A stretch of DNA of 64,000 nt from Argopecten irradians (Eukaryota > Mollusca > Bivalvia > Pectinida > Pectinidae): contig NC_091142.1 in NCBI RefSeq assembly GCF_041381155.1, positions 41,279,604 through 41,343,603 of the forward strand, given 5' to 3'. Position 1 is the first letter of the stretch. Each line of letters opens with the position of its first letter. A program made the translations under genes and the position numbers. This document shows positions 46,043 through 59,226 of this stretch, piece by piece. Below the pieces are notes generated by a model that did no database searches, was not told where the DNA came from, and worked only from the letters and a program-made list of their open reading frames with translations.

Positions 46043-48005
46043 TATTAGCCCACCATCGTCAGATGGTGGGCTATTCAAATCGCCGTGTCCATGGTCCGTG
46101 GTCCGTCGTCCGTCTGTAAACAATGCTTGTTATCACTATTTCTTAAAAACTGCAGCAGGGATTTTGTTCAAACTTCACATGGAGGGTCCCCTTGGTCCAT
46201 ATTTGTGCCATACAGATTTTGAGGCTGATCGGAAAAACAAGATGGCCGCCAGGCAGCCATCTTTGATTTTGGCAGTTGAAGTTTATTATCGATATTTCTT
46301 GAGAACCACTGAGGGGATTTTGTTCAAACTTCACATGAAGGTTACCCTTGGTCCCTAGTTGTGCCATACAGATTTTGAGGCTGATCGGAAAAACAAGATG
46401 GCCGCCAGGCAGCCATCTTTGATTTTGGCAGTTAAAGTTTGTTATCGATATTTCTTGAGAACTACTGAAGGGATTTTGTTCAAACTTCACGTGAAGGTTA
46501 CCCTTGGTCCCTAGTTGTGCCATACAGATTTTGAGGCTGATCGGAAAAACAAGATGGCCGCCAGGCAGCCATCTTTGATTTTGGCAGTTGAAGTTTGTTA
46601 TCGATATATTTCTTGAGAACTACTGAAGGGATTTTGTTCAAACTTCACATGGAGGTTACCCTTGGTCCCTAGTTGTGCCATACAGATTTTGAAGCTGATC
46701 AGAAAAAACAAGATGGCCACCAGGCAGCCATCTTCGATTTTGGCAGTTGAAGTTTGTTATTGATATTTCTTGAGAACTACCGAAGGGATTTTGTTCAAAC
46801 TTCACATGAAGATTACCCTTGGTTCCTTAGTGTGCCATACAGATTTTGAGGCTGATCAGAAAAACAAGATGGCCGCCAGGCAGCCATCTTTGATTTTGGC
46901 AGTTGAAGTTTGTTATCGATATTTCTTGAGAACTACTGAAGGGATTTTGTTCAAACTTCACATGAAGGTTTCCCTTGGTCCCTAGTTGTGCCATACAGAT
47001 TTTGAGGCAGATCGGAAAAACAAGATGGCCGCCAGGCAGCCATCTTTGATTTTGGCAGTTGAAGTTTGTTATCGATATTTCTTGAGAACCACTGAAGGAA
47101 TTTTGTTCAAACTTCACATGGAGGTTACCCTTGGTCCCTATTTGTGCCATACAGATTTTGAGGCTGATAGGAAAAATAAGATGGCCGCCAGGCGGCCATC
47201 TTGGATTTTGATAGTTAAGGTTTGATATCCCTATTTCTCAAGAAGTGCTGAAGGGATCTTTCTCAAATTTAATATGTAGGTTCCCCTAGGACCCTTGTTG
47301 TGCATATTGCATTTTTGGACCAATCGGTGAACAAGATGGCCGCCAGGCCGCCATCTTGGATTTTGATAGTTAAAGTTTGTTATGGCTATTTCCCAAATAG
47401 TACTGAAGGGATCTGTCTCAAATTTCATATGTAGGTTCCGCTAGGGACCTAGTTGTGCATATTGCATTTTGGGACCGATTGGTCAACAAAATGGCGGCCA
47501 GGCAGCCATCTTGGATTTTGTTATTCAAAGTTTGTTATCGCTATTTCGCAGAAAGTACTGAAGGGATCTGTCTCAAAATTCATATATAGGTTCCCCTAGG
47601 GCCCTAGTTGTGCATATTGTGATTTGGGACTGATCGGTCAACAAAATTGCTGCCAGGCAGCCATCTTGGATTTTTATATTCAAAGTTTGTTATCGCTATT
47701 TCTAAGAAAGTATTGAATGGATCTTTCTCAAATTTCTCATGTAGGTTCCGATCCCCTAGGGCCCTAGTTGTGCATATTGTGTTTTGGGACCGATTGATCA
47801 ACAAGATGGCCGCCAAGGAGTCTTCTTGGATTTTGATAGTTGAAGTTTGTTACCGCTATTTCTCAAAAGGTACTGACGCGATCTGTCTCAAATTTTATAT
47901 GTAGTATGTTTGAAAAAGTTTAAAAAGTAGAGAAAAGATCCATCTTTCCTTTTTCAGATATAGATCATTCTTTGGTGGGCGCCAAGATCCCTCTGGGATC
48001 TCTTG
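46043..48005 (+). mobile_element. Element with internal 156-bp tandem array
   Basis: It opens with the hairpin AGCCCACCATCGTCAGATGG/TGGGCT (46,048-46,073) followed by GTCCGTGGTCCGTCGTCCGTC. About 12 units of roughly 156 bp follow, each with GGGATTTTGTTCAAACTTCA- and AAGATGGCCGCCAGGCAGCC-type words. It closes with TGGTGGGCGCCAAGATCCCT and CTGGGATCTC. The first seven units form one subfamily and the last five another. Because 156 is 52 codons, long frames appear on both strands; they are by-products of the period and are not called as genes. Confidence 0.8.
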
Positions 48006-48345
48006 TTACCAAAAATATGCAATACACCTTTTTTTAGTGGCAATATCAAAATATCTTCAGTTCAATATCAGACTGAATATAATGTGTCCTCAGATGAAGG
48101 TGTGTACACAGTCATATGGTATAATTATAATGATTGTTTCTGAGTGAACTAATATGTACTACTATTTCGTTAGAATATATAATGATTGTGAACATTTAGC
48201 TCATATACATATATAGAGAACACATATTATTAGCTTACAATACAAAGATTATTTTTGTGCAAGACTTCGAAAACCAAGAAGAGGAGGCCGTATTGAGTCA
48301 TCTCTGCTTTCTGTCTTGAGCACCAAAATAAACCTGGTATAAAAA
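48006..48345. other. Intergenic DNA, no gene seen
   Basis: AT-rich, with nothing recognised. Confidence 0.35.
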
Positions 48346-48424
48346 TATAAACTTAATTTATTTTACATAAAAAATAAACTTAATTTTATTTTACATAAAA
48401 AATAAACTTAATTTTATTTTACAT
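48346..48424 (+). repeat. 28-bp tandem repeat, about 3 copies
   Basis: The unit containing AATAAACTTAATTTTATTTT and ACATAAAA is repeated almost exactly three times. Confidence 0.9.
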
Positions 48425-48469
48425 CGATTGAGAAACAAGTTATACAACTTATGTAAATTGCTCTTGATG

Positions 48470-48665
48470 GCCCAGATGTAAGGGCACGAGGGGTCTTTGT
48501 GTGGGAGGAAACCGGAGTGCCCGGAGAAAATCCACGTGATCTGGCAGGTGACCCCGACCTTTTCACGTCCATGCTGGGGATCGAACCCAGGCTGGCTAGG
48601 TGAAAGGCGAGCGGCTTATAAATCCACTACATCACCTGATCACCCACTACACCACACGATCAATA
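48470..48665 (-). mobile_element. tRNA-derived SINE, minus strand
   Basis: On the minus strand, a tRNA-like head (GTGGTGTAGTGGGTGATCAG, then B-box GGGTTCGATCCCCAGC) is followed by a body whose plus-strand sequence reads GGAGGAAACCGGAGTGCCCG and GAGAAAATCCACG. This conserved-body word is found in SINEs of many animals, and resembles the MetaSINE superfamily as I remember it; that assignment needs a database comparison. Confidence 0.65.
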
Positions 48666-49436
48666 AACCTTTTATTGTAAGATACTAACTTTATTCTGTT
48701 TATCCTGCAACCATTTCCTTATAGATACATTCAAAACCAAAGAAAATTGTCGGTAATGCACCAGAGAAGATTCATATACATTAAACCAAATGAGAGTACT
48801 CCTTTTACTGCCGCGGGAAATAATATAGAAACATCTTTACAAACGGTCTCAGTAATTTCTGTTCAGAGTGTAATATTACTGAAACAACATGGAAATACTA
48901 AAAAACAATCATTACTCATCAAAGAACTATTTACACTTACACAGTAGTACCTTTGCCATGATAATGAGCCAAAAACAGACAACACCTTAATACAGGCGTA
49001 TCCATATCGTGAAAATGACATCATTTTGGTGAATGTGACGTCATGTCTCGGAGGGACTGAATAATGTTTCATTGATTGTGGTTAGAACTGTACAATACAT
49101 AGATCAATACTTATGGTAATTTTATTTTTTATTTTGTAGATTATGGACCTGTAACCATTAAGCGATGCAACGTTCACACAGCAAGACAAATCTACAACAA
49201 CTTTTTGACAATGCCATCTACCATGGGAGATAACTCTAAAAAATGACACATTCCGCGATATCATCACCTTCTATAGACAATGTAGTTATGCTTCAACATA
49301 ATGTACATTAATGACTATGGTCTGTATGTTAATGTACATTATCACAGAAATAAATGTAGATTCCAGATTTTTATGGGAAAGTTTTATCCACTTTGAATCT
49401 CAGTATTGTTTGTCTCAACATTGAACTGTTTTTGTC
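48666..49436 (+). promoter_or_regulatory. Upstream region of the kinase exon
   Basis: Presumed 5' flank or 5' untranslated region of the gene starting at 49,437. A possible splice acceptor, TTTGAATCTCAG|TATTG, lies at 49,403/49,404, which would make the coding exon the second exon after an untranslated one. No TATA box or CpG-rich promoter was identified. Short frames here are not supported. Confidence 0.3.
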
Positions 49437-49528
49437 ATGGCAAAGGATGAAATTGATGCTGAACTACCAGCACAGGAAGTGGCTAAAGGTTTCTATGCCA
49501 GATATGACCCTAAGGAACAACTTGGAAG
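49437..49528 (+). CDS. PHKG: First coding exon, phosphorylase b kinase gamma catalytic subunit
   Basis: The ATG at 49,437 opens 30 codons plus two bases: it begins MAKDEIDAELPAQEVAKGFY, then ARYDPKEQLG and a split codon AG|, followed by a strong donor, GGAAG|GTAAGTGG. An in-frame TGA five codons upstream fixes the start. The F-Y-x2-Y-[DE]-P-K-[DE]-x-[LI]-G-R pattern is the N-terminus of the glycogen phosphorylase kinase gamma chain, just before the glycine loop, and animal PHKG genes have an intron at this place. The enzyme phosphorylates and activates glycogen phosphorylase in the cytosol. The remaining kinase domain is not seen in the window, so the first intron exceeds 14 kb. The call rests on 30 residues; another related kinase is possible. 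Confidence 0.7.
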
Positions 49529-50019
49529 GTAAGTGGAATATTTATCATATTAACATTAATTATATACATATGAAACAGTGACACACAAAAAAAATTCCTT
49601 TAGCCAAATACTGTCCAATACAAAATTTCATACAGTCAAACCTACTATTATGCATGTAGTATATTTATAGATAAAAACCATTTATTTTTCCCCATCATGA
49701 TTAAAAGTGATCGGTTTTCGAGATTGTCTTTTCGAGTTGTGTCCTTGTAATCTTCCCTTAGGAGTAAACCATTAATGGCTATCATTTCTAGCCCAACAGT
49801 TGACAATGAATTTTTGCACAATATTGCCTATAACTAGTGGTCATAACATTTGAAGGACAAATAGAGTTGGCTAGTTGAGGAAGGAAGTTATAATGAGTAT
49901 TTATTTATGTGTTTATTTATTCCTATCAAAGATGGAACTTACATTTAATCCTGAGCACCACATATGTGGAAAGAGTCACTCGACCTCACACCAAGCTCAC
50001 AATCAGATGAGTAATGACA
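49529..50019. other. Intron sequence, no element recognised
   Basis: AT-rich sequence between the donor at 49,529 and the megasatellite. Confidence 0.4.
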
Positions 50020-53000
50020 GTATTATGAGGACTGAGGTTTAAACTCACCACCGGACCCTGTTAGAGGACTGTGATGTCTAAACTCACCACCAAACTGTGT
50101 TAGAGGACTGTGAGGTGTAAACTCACCACCAGACCCTGTTAGAGGACTATGAGATCTAAACTCACCACCAGACCCTGTTAGGACTATGAGATCTAAACTC
50201 ACCACCAGACCCTGTTAGAGGACTGTGAGGTCTAAACTTACCACCAAACTCTGTTAGAGGACTGTGAGGTCTAAACTTACCACCAGACCCTGTTAGAGGA
50301 CTGTGAGGTGTAAACTCACCACCAGACCCTGTTAGAGGACTGTGAGGTGTAAACTCACCACCAGACCCTGTTAGAGGACTGTGAGGTGTAAACTCACCAC
50401 CAGACCCTGTTAGAGGACTGTGAGGTGTAAACTTACCACCAAACTCTGTTAGAGGACTGTGAGGTCTAAACTGACCACCAGACCCTGTTAGAGGACTGTG
50501 TGGTCTAAACTCACCACCAGACCCTGTTAGAGGACTGTGAGGTGTAAACTCACCACCAGACCCTGTTAGAGGACTGTGAGGTGTAAACTCACCACCAGAC
50601 CCTGTTAGAGGACTGTGAGGTGTAAACTCACCACCAGACCCTGTTAGAGGACTGTGAGGTCTAAACTTACCACCAGACCCTGTTAGAGGACTGTGAGGTG
50701 TAAACTCACCACCAGACCCTGTTAGAGGACTGTGAGGTGTAAACTCACCACCAGACCCTGTTAGAGGACTGTGAGGTGTAAACTCACCACTAGACTGTTA
50801 GAGGACTGTGAGGTGTAAACTCACCACCAGACCCTGTTAGAGGACTGTGAGGTGTAAACTGACCACCAGACCCTGTTAGAGGACTGTGAGGTGTAAACTG
50901 ACCACCAGACCCTGTTAGAGGACTGTGAGGTGTAAACTTTACCACCAGACCCTGTTAGAGGACTGTGAGGTGTAAACTCACCACCAGACCCTGTTAGAGG
51001 ACTGTGAGGTGTAAACTCACCACCATACCCTGTTAGAGGACTGTGAGGTGTAAACTTACCACCAGACCCTGTTAGAGGACTGTGAGGTGTAAACTCACCA
51101 CCAGACCCTGTTAGAGGACTGTGAGGTGTAAACTCACCACCAGACCCTGTTAGAGGACTGTGAGGTGTAAACTCACCACCAGACCCTGTTAGAGGACTGT
51201 GAGGTCTAAACTCACCACCAGACCCTGTTAGAGGACTGTGAGGTGTAAACTCACCACCAAACTGTTAGAGGACTGTGAGGTGTAAACTCACCACCAGACC
51301 CTGTTAGAGGACTGTGAGGTGTAAACTCACCACCAGACCCTGTTAGAGGACTGTGAGGTGTAAACTCACCACCAGACCCTGTTAGAGGACTGTGTGAGGG
51401 TCTAAACTCACCACCAGACCCTGTTAGAGGACTGTGAGGTACACCAACCCTGTTAAACTGTGAGGTCTTAACTCACCACCAGACCCTGTTAGAGGACTGT
51501 GAGGTGTAAACTCACCACCAGACCCTGTTAGAGGACTGTGAGGTCTAAACTCACCACCAGACCCTGTTAGAGGACTGTGAGGTGTAAACTCACCACCAGA
51601 CCCTGTTAGAGGACTGTGAGGTCTAAACTCACCACCAGACCCTGTTAGAGGACTGTGAGGTTAAACTCACCACCAGACCTGTTAGAGGACTGTGAGGTGT
51701 AAACTCACCACCAGACCCTGTTAGAGGACTGTGAGGTTAAACTCACCACCAGACCTGTTAGAGGACTGTGAGGTCTAAACTCACCACCAGACCCTGTTAG
51801 AGGACTGTGAGGTGTAAACTCACCACCAGACCCTGTTAGAGGACTGTGAGGTGTAAACTCACCACCAGACCCTGTTAGAGGACTGTGAGGTGTAAACTCA
51901 CCACCAGACCCTGTTAGAGGACTGTGAGGTCTAAACTCACCACCAGACCCTGTTAGAGGACTGTGAGGTGTAAACTCACCACCAGACCCTGTTAGAGGAC
52001 TGTGAGGTGTAAACTCACCACCAGACCCTGTTAGAGGACTGTGAGGTGTAAACTCACCACCAGACCCTGTTAGAGGACTGTGAGGTGTAAACTCACCACC
52101 AGACCCTGTTAGAGGACTGTGAGGTGTAAACTCACCACCAGACCCTGTTAGAGGACTGTGAGGTGTAAACTCACCACCAGACCCTGTTAGAGGACTGTGA
52201 GGTGTAAACTCACCACCAGACCCTGTTAGAGGACTGTGAGGTGTAAACTCACCACCATACCCTGTTAGAGGACTGTGAGGTCTTAACTCACCACCAGACC
52301 CTGTTAGAGGACTGTGAGGTGTAAACTCTCCACCAGACCCTGTTAGAGGACTGTGAGGTGTAAACTCACCACCAGACCCTGTTAGAGGACTGTGAGGTGT
52401 TAACTCACCACCAGACCCTGTTAGAGGACTGTGAGGTGTAAACTCACCACCAGACCCTGTTAGAGGACTGTGAGGTGTAAACTCACCACCAGACCCTGTT
52501 AGAGGACTGTGAGGTGTAAACTCACCACCAGACCCTGTTAGAGGACTGTGAGGTGTAAACTCACCACCAGACCCTGTTAGAGGACTGTGAGGTGTAAACT
52601 CACCACCAGACCCTGTTAGAGGACTGTGAGGTGTAAACTCACCACCAGACCCTGTTAGAGGACTGTGAGGTGTAAACTCACCACCAGACCCTGTTAGAGG
52701 ACTGTGAGGTGTAAACTCACCACCAGACCCTGTTAGAGGACTGTGAGGTGTAAACTCACCACCAGACCCTGTTAGAGGACTGTGAGGTCTAAACTCACCA
52801 CCAGACCCTGTTAGAGGACTGTGAGGTGTAAACTCACCACCAGACCCTGTTAGAGGACTGTGAGGTGTAAACTCACCACCAGACCCTGTTAGAGGACTGT
52901 GAGGTGTAAACTCACCACCAGACCCTGTTAGAGGACTGTGAGGTGTAAACTCACCACCAGACCCTGTTAGAGGACTGTGAGGTGTAAACTCACCACCAGA

Positions 53001-56000
53001 CCCTGTTAGAGGACTGTTAGGTGTAAACTCACCACCAGACCCTGTTAGAGGACTGTGAGGTGTAAACTCACCACCAGACCCTGTTAGAGGACTGTTGAGT
53101 GTAAACTCACCACCAGACCCTGTTAGAGGACTGTGAGGTGTAAACTCACCACCAGACCCTGTTAGAGGACTGTGAGGTGTAAACTCACCACCAGACCCTG
53201 TTAGAGGACTGTGAGGTGTAAACTCACCACCAGACCCTGTTAGAGGACTGTGAGGTCTAAACTCACCACCAGACCCTGTTAGAGGACTGTGAGGTGTAAA
53301 CTCACCACCAGACCCTGTTAGAGGACTGTGAGGTCTTAACTCACCACCAGACCCTGTTAGAGGACTGTGAGGTGTAAACTCACCACCAGACTCTGTTAGA
53401 GGACTGTGAGGTCTAAACTCACCACCAACCCTGTTAGAGGACTGTGAGGTGTAAACTCACCACCAGACCCTGTTAGAGGACTGTGAGGTGTAAACTCACC
53501 ACCAGAACCCTGTTAGAGGACTGTTGAGGTGTAAACTCACCACCAGACCCTGTTAGAGGACTGTGAGGTGTAAACTCACCACCAGACCCTGTTAGAGGAC
53601 TGTGAGGTGTAAACTCACCACCAGACCCTGTTAGAGGACTGTGAGGTGTAAACTCACCACCAGACCCTGTTAGAGGACTGTGAGGTGTAAACTCACCACC
53701 AGACCCTGTTAGAGGACTGTGAGGTGTAAACTCACCACCAGACCCTGTTAGAGGACTGTGAGGTGTAAACTCACCACCAGACCCTGTTAGAGGACTGTGA
53801 GGTTAAACTCACCACCTAGACCCTGTTAGAGGACTGTGAGGTGTAAACTCACCACCAGACCCTGTTAGAGGACTGTGAGGTGTAAAACTCACCACCAGAC
53901 CCTGTTAGAGGACTGTGAGGTGTAAACTCACCACCAGACCCTGTTAGAGGACTGTGTGAGGTGTAAACTCACCACCAGACCCTGTTAGAGGACTGTGAGG
54001 TGTAAACTCACCACCAGACCCTGTTAGAGGACTGTGAGGTGTAAACTCTCACCAGACCCTGTTAGAGGACTGTGAGGTGTAAACTATCACCACCAGACCC
54101 TGTTAGAGGACTGTGAGGTGTAAACTCACCACCAGACCCTGTTAGAGGACTGTGAGGTCTAAACTCACCACCAGACCCTGTTAGAGGACTGTGAGGTGTA
54201 AACTCACCACCAGACCCTGTTAGAGGACTGTGAGGTCTTAAACTCACCACCAGACCCTGTTAGAGGACTGTGAGGTGTAAACTCACCACCAGACCCTGTT
54301 AGAGGACTGTGAGGTGTAAACTCACCACCAGACCCTGTTAGAGGACTGTGAGGTGTAAACTCACCACCAGACCCTGTTAGAGGACCCTACTTAGAGGACT
54401 GTGAGGTGTAAACTCACCACCAGACCCTGTTAGAGGACTGTGAGGTGTAAACTCACCACCAGACCCTGTTAGAGGACTGTGAGGTCTAAACTCACCACCA
54501 GACCCTGTTAGAGGACTGTGAGGTGTAAAACTCACCACCAGACCCTGTTAGAGGACTGTGAGGTGTAAAACTCACCACCAGACCCTGTTAGAGGACTGTG
54601 AGGTGTAAACTCACCACCAGACCCTGTTAGAGGACTGTGAGGTGTAAACTCACCACCAGACCCTGTTAGAGGACTGTGAGGTGTAAACTACCCACCCAGA
54701 CCCTGTTAGAGGACTGTGAGGTGTAAACTCACCACCAGACCCTGTTAGAGGAGGACTGTGAGGACTGTGAGGTGTAAACTCACCACCAGACCCTGTTAGA
54801 GGACTGTGAGGTGTAAAACTCACCACCAGACCCTGTTAGAGGACTGTGAGGTGTAAACTCATCCACCAGACCTGTTAGAGGACTGTGAGGTGTAAACTCA
54901 CCACCAGACCCTGTTAGAGGACTGTGAGGTGTAAACTCACCACCAGACCCTGTTAGAGGACTGTGAGGTGTTAAAACTCAGACCTGTTAGAGGACTGTGA
55001 TGTGTAAACTCACCACCAGACCCTGTTAGAGGACTGTGAGGTGTAAACTCACCACCAGACCCTGTTAGAGGACTGTGAGGTGTAAACTATACCACCAGAC
55101 CCTGTTAGAGGACTGTGAGGTGTAAACTCACCACCAGACCCTGTTAGAGGACTGTGAGGTGTAAACTCACCACCAGACCCTGTTAGAGGACTGTGAGGTG
55201 TAAACTCACCACCAGACCCTGTTAGAGGACTGTGAGGTCTAAACTTACCACTAGACTCTGTTAGAGGACTGTTAGGTGTAACTCACCACCAGACCCTGTT
55301 AGAGGACTGTGAGGTGTAAACTACCACCACCCCTGTGAGGTTAAACTCTGTTAGAGGACTGTGAGGTGTAAACTCACCACCAGACCCTGTTAGAGGACTG
55401 TGTGTTAAACTCACCACCAGACCCTGTTAAGGACTGTGAGGTTAACTCACCACCAGACCCTGTTAGAGGACTGTGAGGTTTTAAACTCTCCACCAGACTC
55501 TGTTAGAGGACTGTGATGTCTAAAACTTCATCACCAGACCCTGTTAGAGGACTGTGAGGTGTAAACTCACCACCATAGACCTGTTAGAGGACTGTGAGGT
55601 CTAAACTCACCACCAGACCCTGTTAGAGGACTGTGTGGTCTTAACTCGCCACCAGACCCTGTTAGAGGACTGTGTGGTCTAAACTCACCACCAGACCCTG
55701 TTAGAGGACTGTGAGGTGTAAACTCACCACCATACCCTGTTAGAGGACTGTGAGGTGTAAACTCACCACCATACCCTGTTAGAGGACTGTGACGTGTAAA
55801 CTCACCACTAGACCCTGTTAGAGGACTGTGAGGTGTAAACTCACCATTATAATCTGTTAGAGGACTGTGAGGTGTAAACTCACCACCAGACCCTGTTAGA
55901 GGACTGTGAGGTGTAAACTCACCACCAGACCCTATTAGAGGACTGTGAGGTCTAAACTCACCACCAGACCCTGTTAGAGGACTGTGAGGTGTTAACTCAC

Positions 56001-56475
56001 CACCAGACCCTGTTAGAGGACTGTGAGGTGTAAACTCACCACCAGACCCTGTTAGAGGACTGTGAGGTGTAAACTCACCACCAGACCCTGTTAGAGGACT
56101 GTGAGGTCTAAACTCACCACCAGACCCTGTTAGAGGACTGTGAGGTGTAAACTCACCACCATACTCTGTTAGAGGACTGTGAGGTGTAAACTCACCACCA
56201 TACTCTGTTAGAGGACTGTGAGGTGTTAACTCTCCACTAGACCCTGTTAGAGGATTGTGAGGTGTAAACTTACCACCGGACCCTGTTAGAGGACTGTGAG
56301 GTGTAAACTCACCATTATAATCTGTTAGAGGACTGTAAGGTGTAAACTCACCATTATAATCTGTTAGAGGACTGTGAGGTGTAAACTCACCACCAAACTC
56401 TGTTAGAGGACTGTGAGGTGTAAACTCACCACCAGACTCTGTTTAAAGGACTGTGAGGTGTAAACTGACCACCAG
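50020..56475. repeat. Megasatellite, 39-bp unit, about 165 copies
   Basis: Unit on the plus strand: TAGAGGACTGTGAGGTGTAA followed by ACTCACCACCAGACCCTGT. Most copies are identical or differ at one or two sites (GTGTAAAC versus GTCTAAAC; CCAGACCC versus CCAAACTC); the edges are more diverged than the middle. The unit is 13 codons, and the minus strand reads TGSGGEFTPHSPL per unit, giving short minus-strand frames, but indels break that frame repeatedly. The array lies inside the presumed first intron of the kinase gene. Two detached fragments occur at about 59,227-59,315. Confidence 0.97.
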
Positions 56476-59226
56476 TTGGCAAGGGAAGAGATACTGGCTT
56501 AGAAAATCATTATGTGCTAACGTCAACATGCCTTCTCGCAGATATGTGCGTTTTTGACGGAGGTCAGATGGTATAGCCAGAGATTTTGAGTGCCTCGCTC
56601 CCCGAATACGCCGATTACTTTCACGAGGAGGAAATGGTTGTGGAAACAGCTGGCGTCTGTTGATCTTGGCACCAAACCCGTGTTGTTGGAGAATTCCGAC
56701 ACAACAGCATTGATAGCAAGCAACAATCTGTACGGTGCTAGTGACTAGTGTAATAAGTGAAAGTGAAAGTGTTTGAAACAGTACAAGAGAAATACAACAA
56801 AACTGAGAAAGTGCGCCGCCATAAATCCCGCAGACGGTGGGTTACACTATGGTTGGATAAAGGACACCACCATGGAGAAGAAATATAAAAGTCCTAAATA
56901 ACTGTGACAACTGTTAGCAAAAATTAAACCAAGAAACTATGGATCAAATTCCACCTGGAACGAGGTCTCAGGACATTAAGTTACAAAAGATGCTCTGTCA
57001 AAAAAGATCCATTGTAGGGAACATTGCTAATAACCATTTTGGGACGTGGCACAAAAAACTGTCAGATCAGATGTGATATTTTTCCGATTGTACAGACAGT
57101 TTCAAGTATCATCAACTAATCACAAATAACGTGTCTCGTCGAAGGGAGATCACAAAAGACTTAAAAGACGAATACAAGTTTGTGTTCCACAAGTTGGGAT
57201 GAACCAAATTTTTGTTTGGGGAATGTACTTGCTGTACAAAACCTCACACACTAATAAGGTCACGAACAGGCTCATCCAAGTCATTGGCGAGGGAAGACTA
57301 CCATGGGTTTCATGGCCGAGGCAAGTAGAGGCCGGTACACCCCAAATCCCATCTGGGAAGGAATTTTAACATGCGGTAAGGTCGTGGATAGAGAGGTTTT
57401 AGGCAGAGGCGGCGCTTCCAGTCTCCCTCATACCCCATTCCCTCTGCCCATTCACATGTCCCTTACCTCCCCTGCACACCAATCTACCGCCCACTCCAGA
57501 TTGTCAGTGATCATAAAACCATGACATAGAGAGTGAACTGTAGATAAAACAACAGGCTAGAGAAAACATGTGTATCAATTGGTGGTTGACTAAAAGATTT
57601 TATTGTAAGTTGGGAAACCATAACACAAGATCCATGGATATTAAACAGTGCTGGGGGCTGAAATAGAGTTTATTAGGATACCTGTGCAGAATAGCCCTGT
57701 CGTGTGAAAACAAATTTAATAATAAATGAACAAGTTTACGCGGATAGAATTTTGAAAAAGTGCGAGGCATATGTCTCCTTTCTTTGTGTGCTGCGTCCAC
57801 TGGGACATCTGAATGATTCTAAATTTTGATAGGAATTAAAATGAAGAGGGTGGGATGGGATAGTTTCCAGTCAGTAGTGATCTTTCTTAGTAACTAATGG
57901 GCTCTGATAGATCTAAGGGTATGCTTACTACACTGTTCTATTGCATCACACCATCAGAATTATATTTTAATTTTCCTGGAAAGGGCTGCTTTATCAATTC
58001 ACCTGTATGCCTAATGGTTTGGCGTGTGCCCCTCGCTATTTTACTAAAATTATGAAGCCAGTGTTTTCTCGTGAAGGGGATATATTTCAAGCAGGAGTTA
58101 CATTGATGATGGGTTCTTGATGGGAGAGACCTCACATAGAGAACATAGTTTGAGACATCAACTCTTTAAAATCTCTTGGGCTTATAAATTCATGATGGAA
58201 ATCTGTGATCAACCATAGCAGAGGCTTACTCTGTAGGGTTTATCATTGATACTTTTGATATGACTATAGCATTATCAAGTTGAGAAAATTGACGGATTTA
58301 TCTACTGATGCAAAATATGTTTTATACTGGATATCGTAGATTACTATTATCGAGGTAGCTCGACTGATAGGTCTGGTTATCCGCCCCTACCTGCAACAGA
58401 CAGGGAGCTCTGTATTATAGAACCCTAGAACAGGGTAAACTTAGCTGCATTGAAAAGTATCTAAAGATAATGTTTTGCTGACTGTATCCATGGGCCCTTT
58501 GTAAATTAATTGGGGGTGTGGCTGAAGTTGAGCCACTATGTGTCGGCCGAGCTAAAGGATAGGGGTCTGATGTTTGGTTTGTCAAGTGGGATGCTGTTTA
58601 ATCTTGGTGGGGGGGGTGGAGGGAGACAATAACATGGAGGTAGATGGGAACACAATATGAAAAGAGGTTGCACATAAAATTGTTTAGAATTAAAAGGCTG
58701 CATACACTACTCAAGGCTTTTTGTAGTGAATGTCTCTAATAAGCATATCCAACTAGAAAGAATTGGATATATACAGCAGTAGCATATGTGAACATAAAGG
58801 GGGAAGTAAAATCAGAGGTGTGTAATGGAATTAGCAAAACTATTTGGGAATGGTGTTTTCTAACAGCACACTCATATATGGGCATATCAAATGTAGATGT
58901 GATAAAAAATCACGTTGTTTTGAGGATCAGACTGAGTGGCTGTTAGATAGAAAATTATTATGAAAATGACGCAGAGTTATTTGGTTATACCAGATATTGA
59001 CGTGTTTGCTTGATTAAATTATCAAGTTGACTGGAGGCGGGATCCAGACGGCTATTACGTAAATGCTTTCTCTGTTTCTTGGAAACAATATGATTTATGT
59101 TATATGTTTTCTCCTTTCAGCCTCAAGCTTAAGAAGTTAAGTCAGGAGGAAGCAGACGGGGGGTGGGTTTGAATTTGTGTGTAGCGCATGGACAACAATG
59201 TTGGTTCCCCAAGTACTTCATGTGTT
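56476..59226. other. Intron or intergenic DNA, no supported gene
   Basis: GC-richer stretches at 56,480-57,530 contain open frames (56,523-56,726 minus; 57,303-57,524 plus) without recognised domains. An acceptor-like TTTTCTCCTTTCAG at about 59,107-59,120 is followed by only a short open stretch, with no donor found. Confidence 0.35.

Noticed and set aside
46098..47904. Several 60-126-residue frames on both strands
   Set aside because: They arise from a 156-bp period that is a multiple of three, occur on both strands, and have no recognisable domain.
50023..54250. Minus-strand frames encoding TGSGGEFTPHSPL repeats as a protein
   Set aside because: Frames are only about 60 residues before indels break them; no start context or flanking exon supports a gene. 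Kept only as an observation about the repeat.
57303..57524. Frame containing EVLGRGGASS, considered as the kinase glycine-loop exon
   Set aside because: The similarity is limited to a few residues, the following sequence is proline-rich and not kinase-like, and no acceptor in the right phase was found.
59107..59171. Strong acceptor-like TTTTCTCCTTTCAG as the second kinase exon
   Set aside because: The following frame (LKLKKLSQEEADGGWV) stops quickly, does not resemble the kinase, and lacks a donor.
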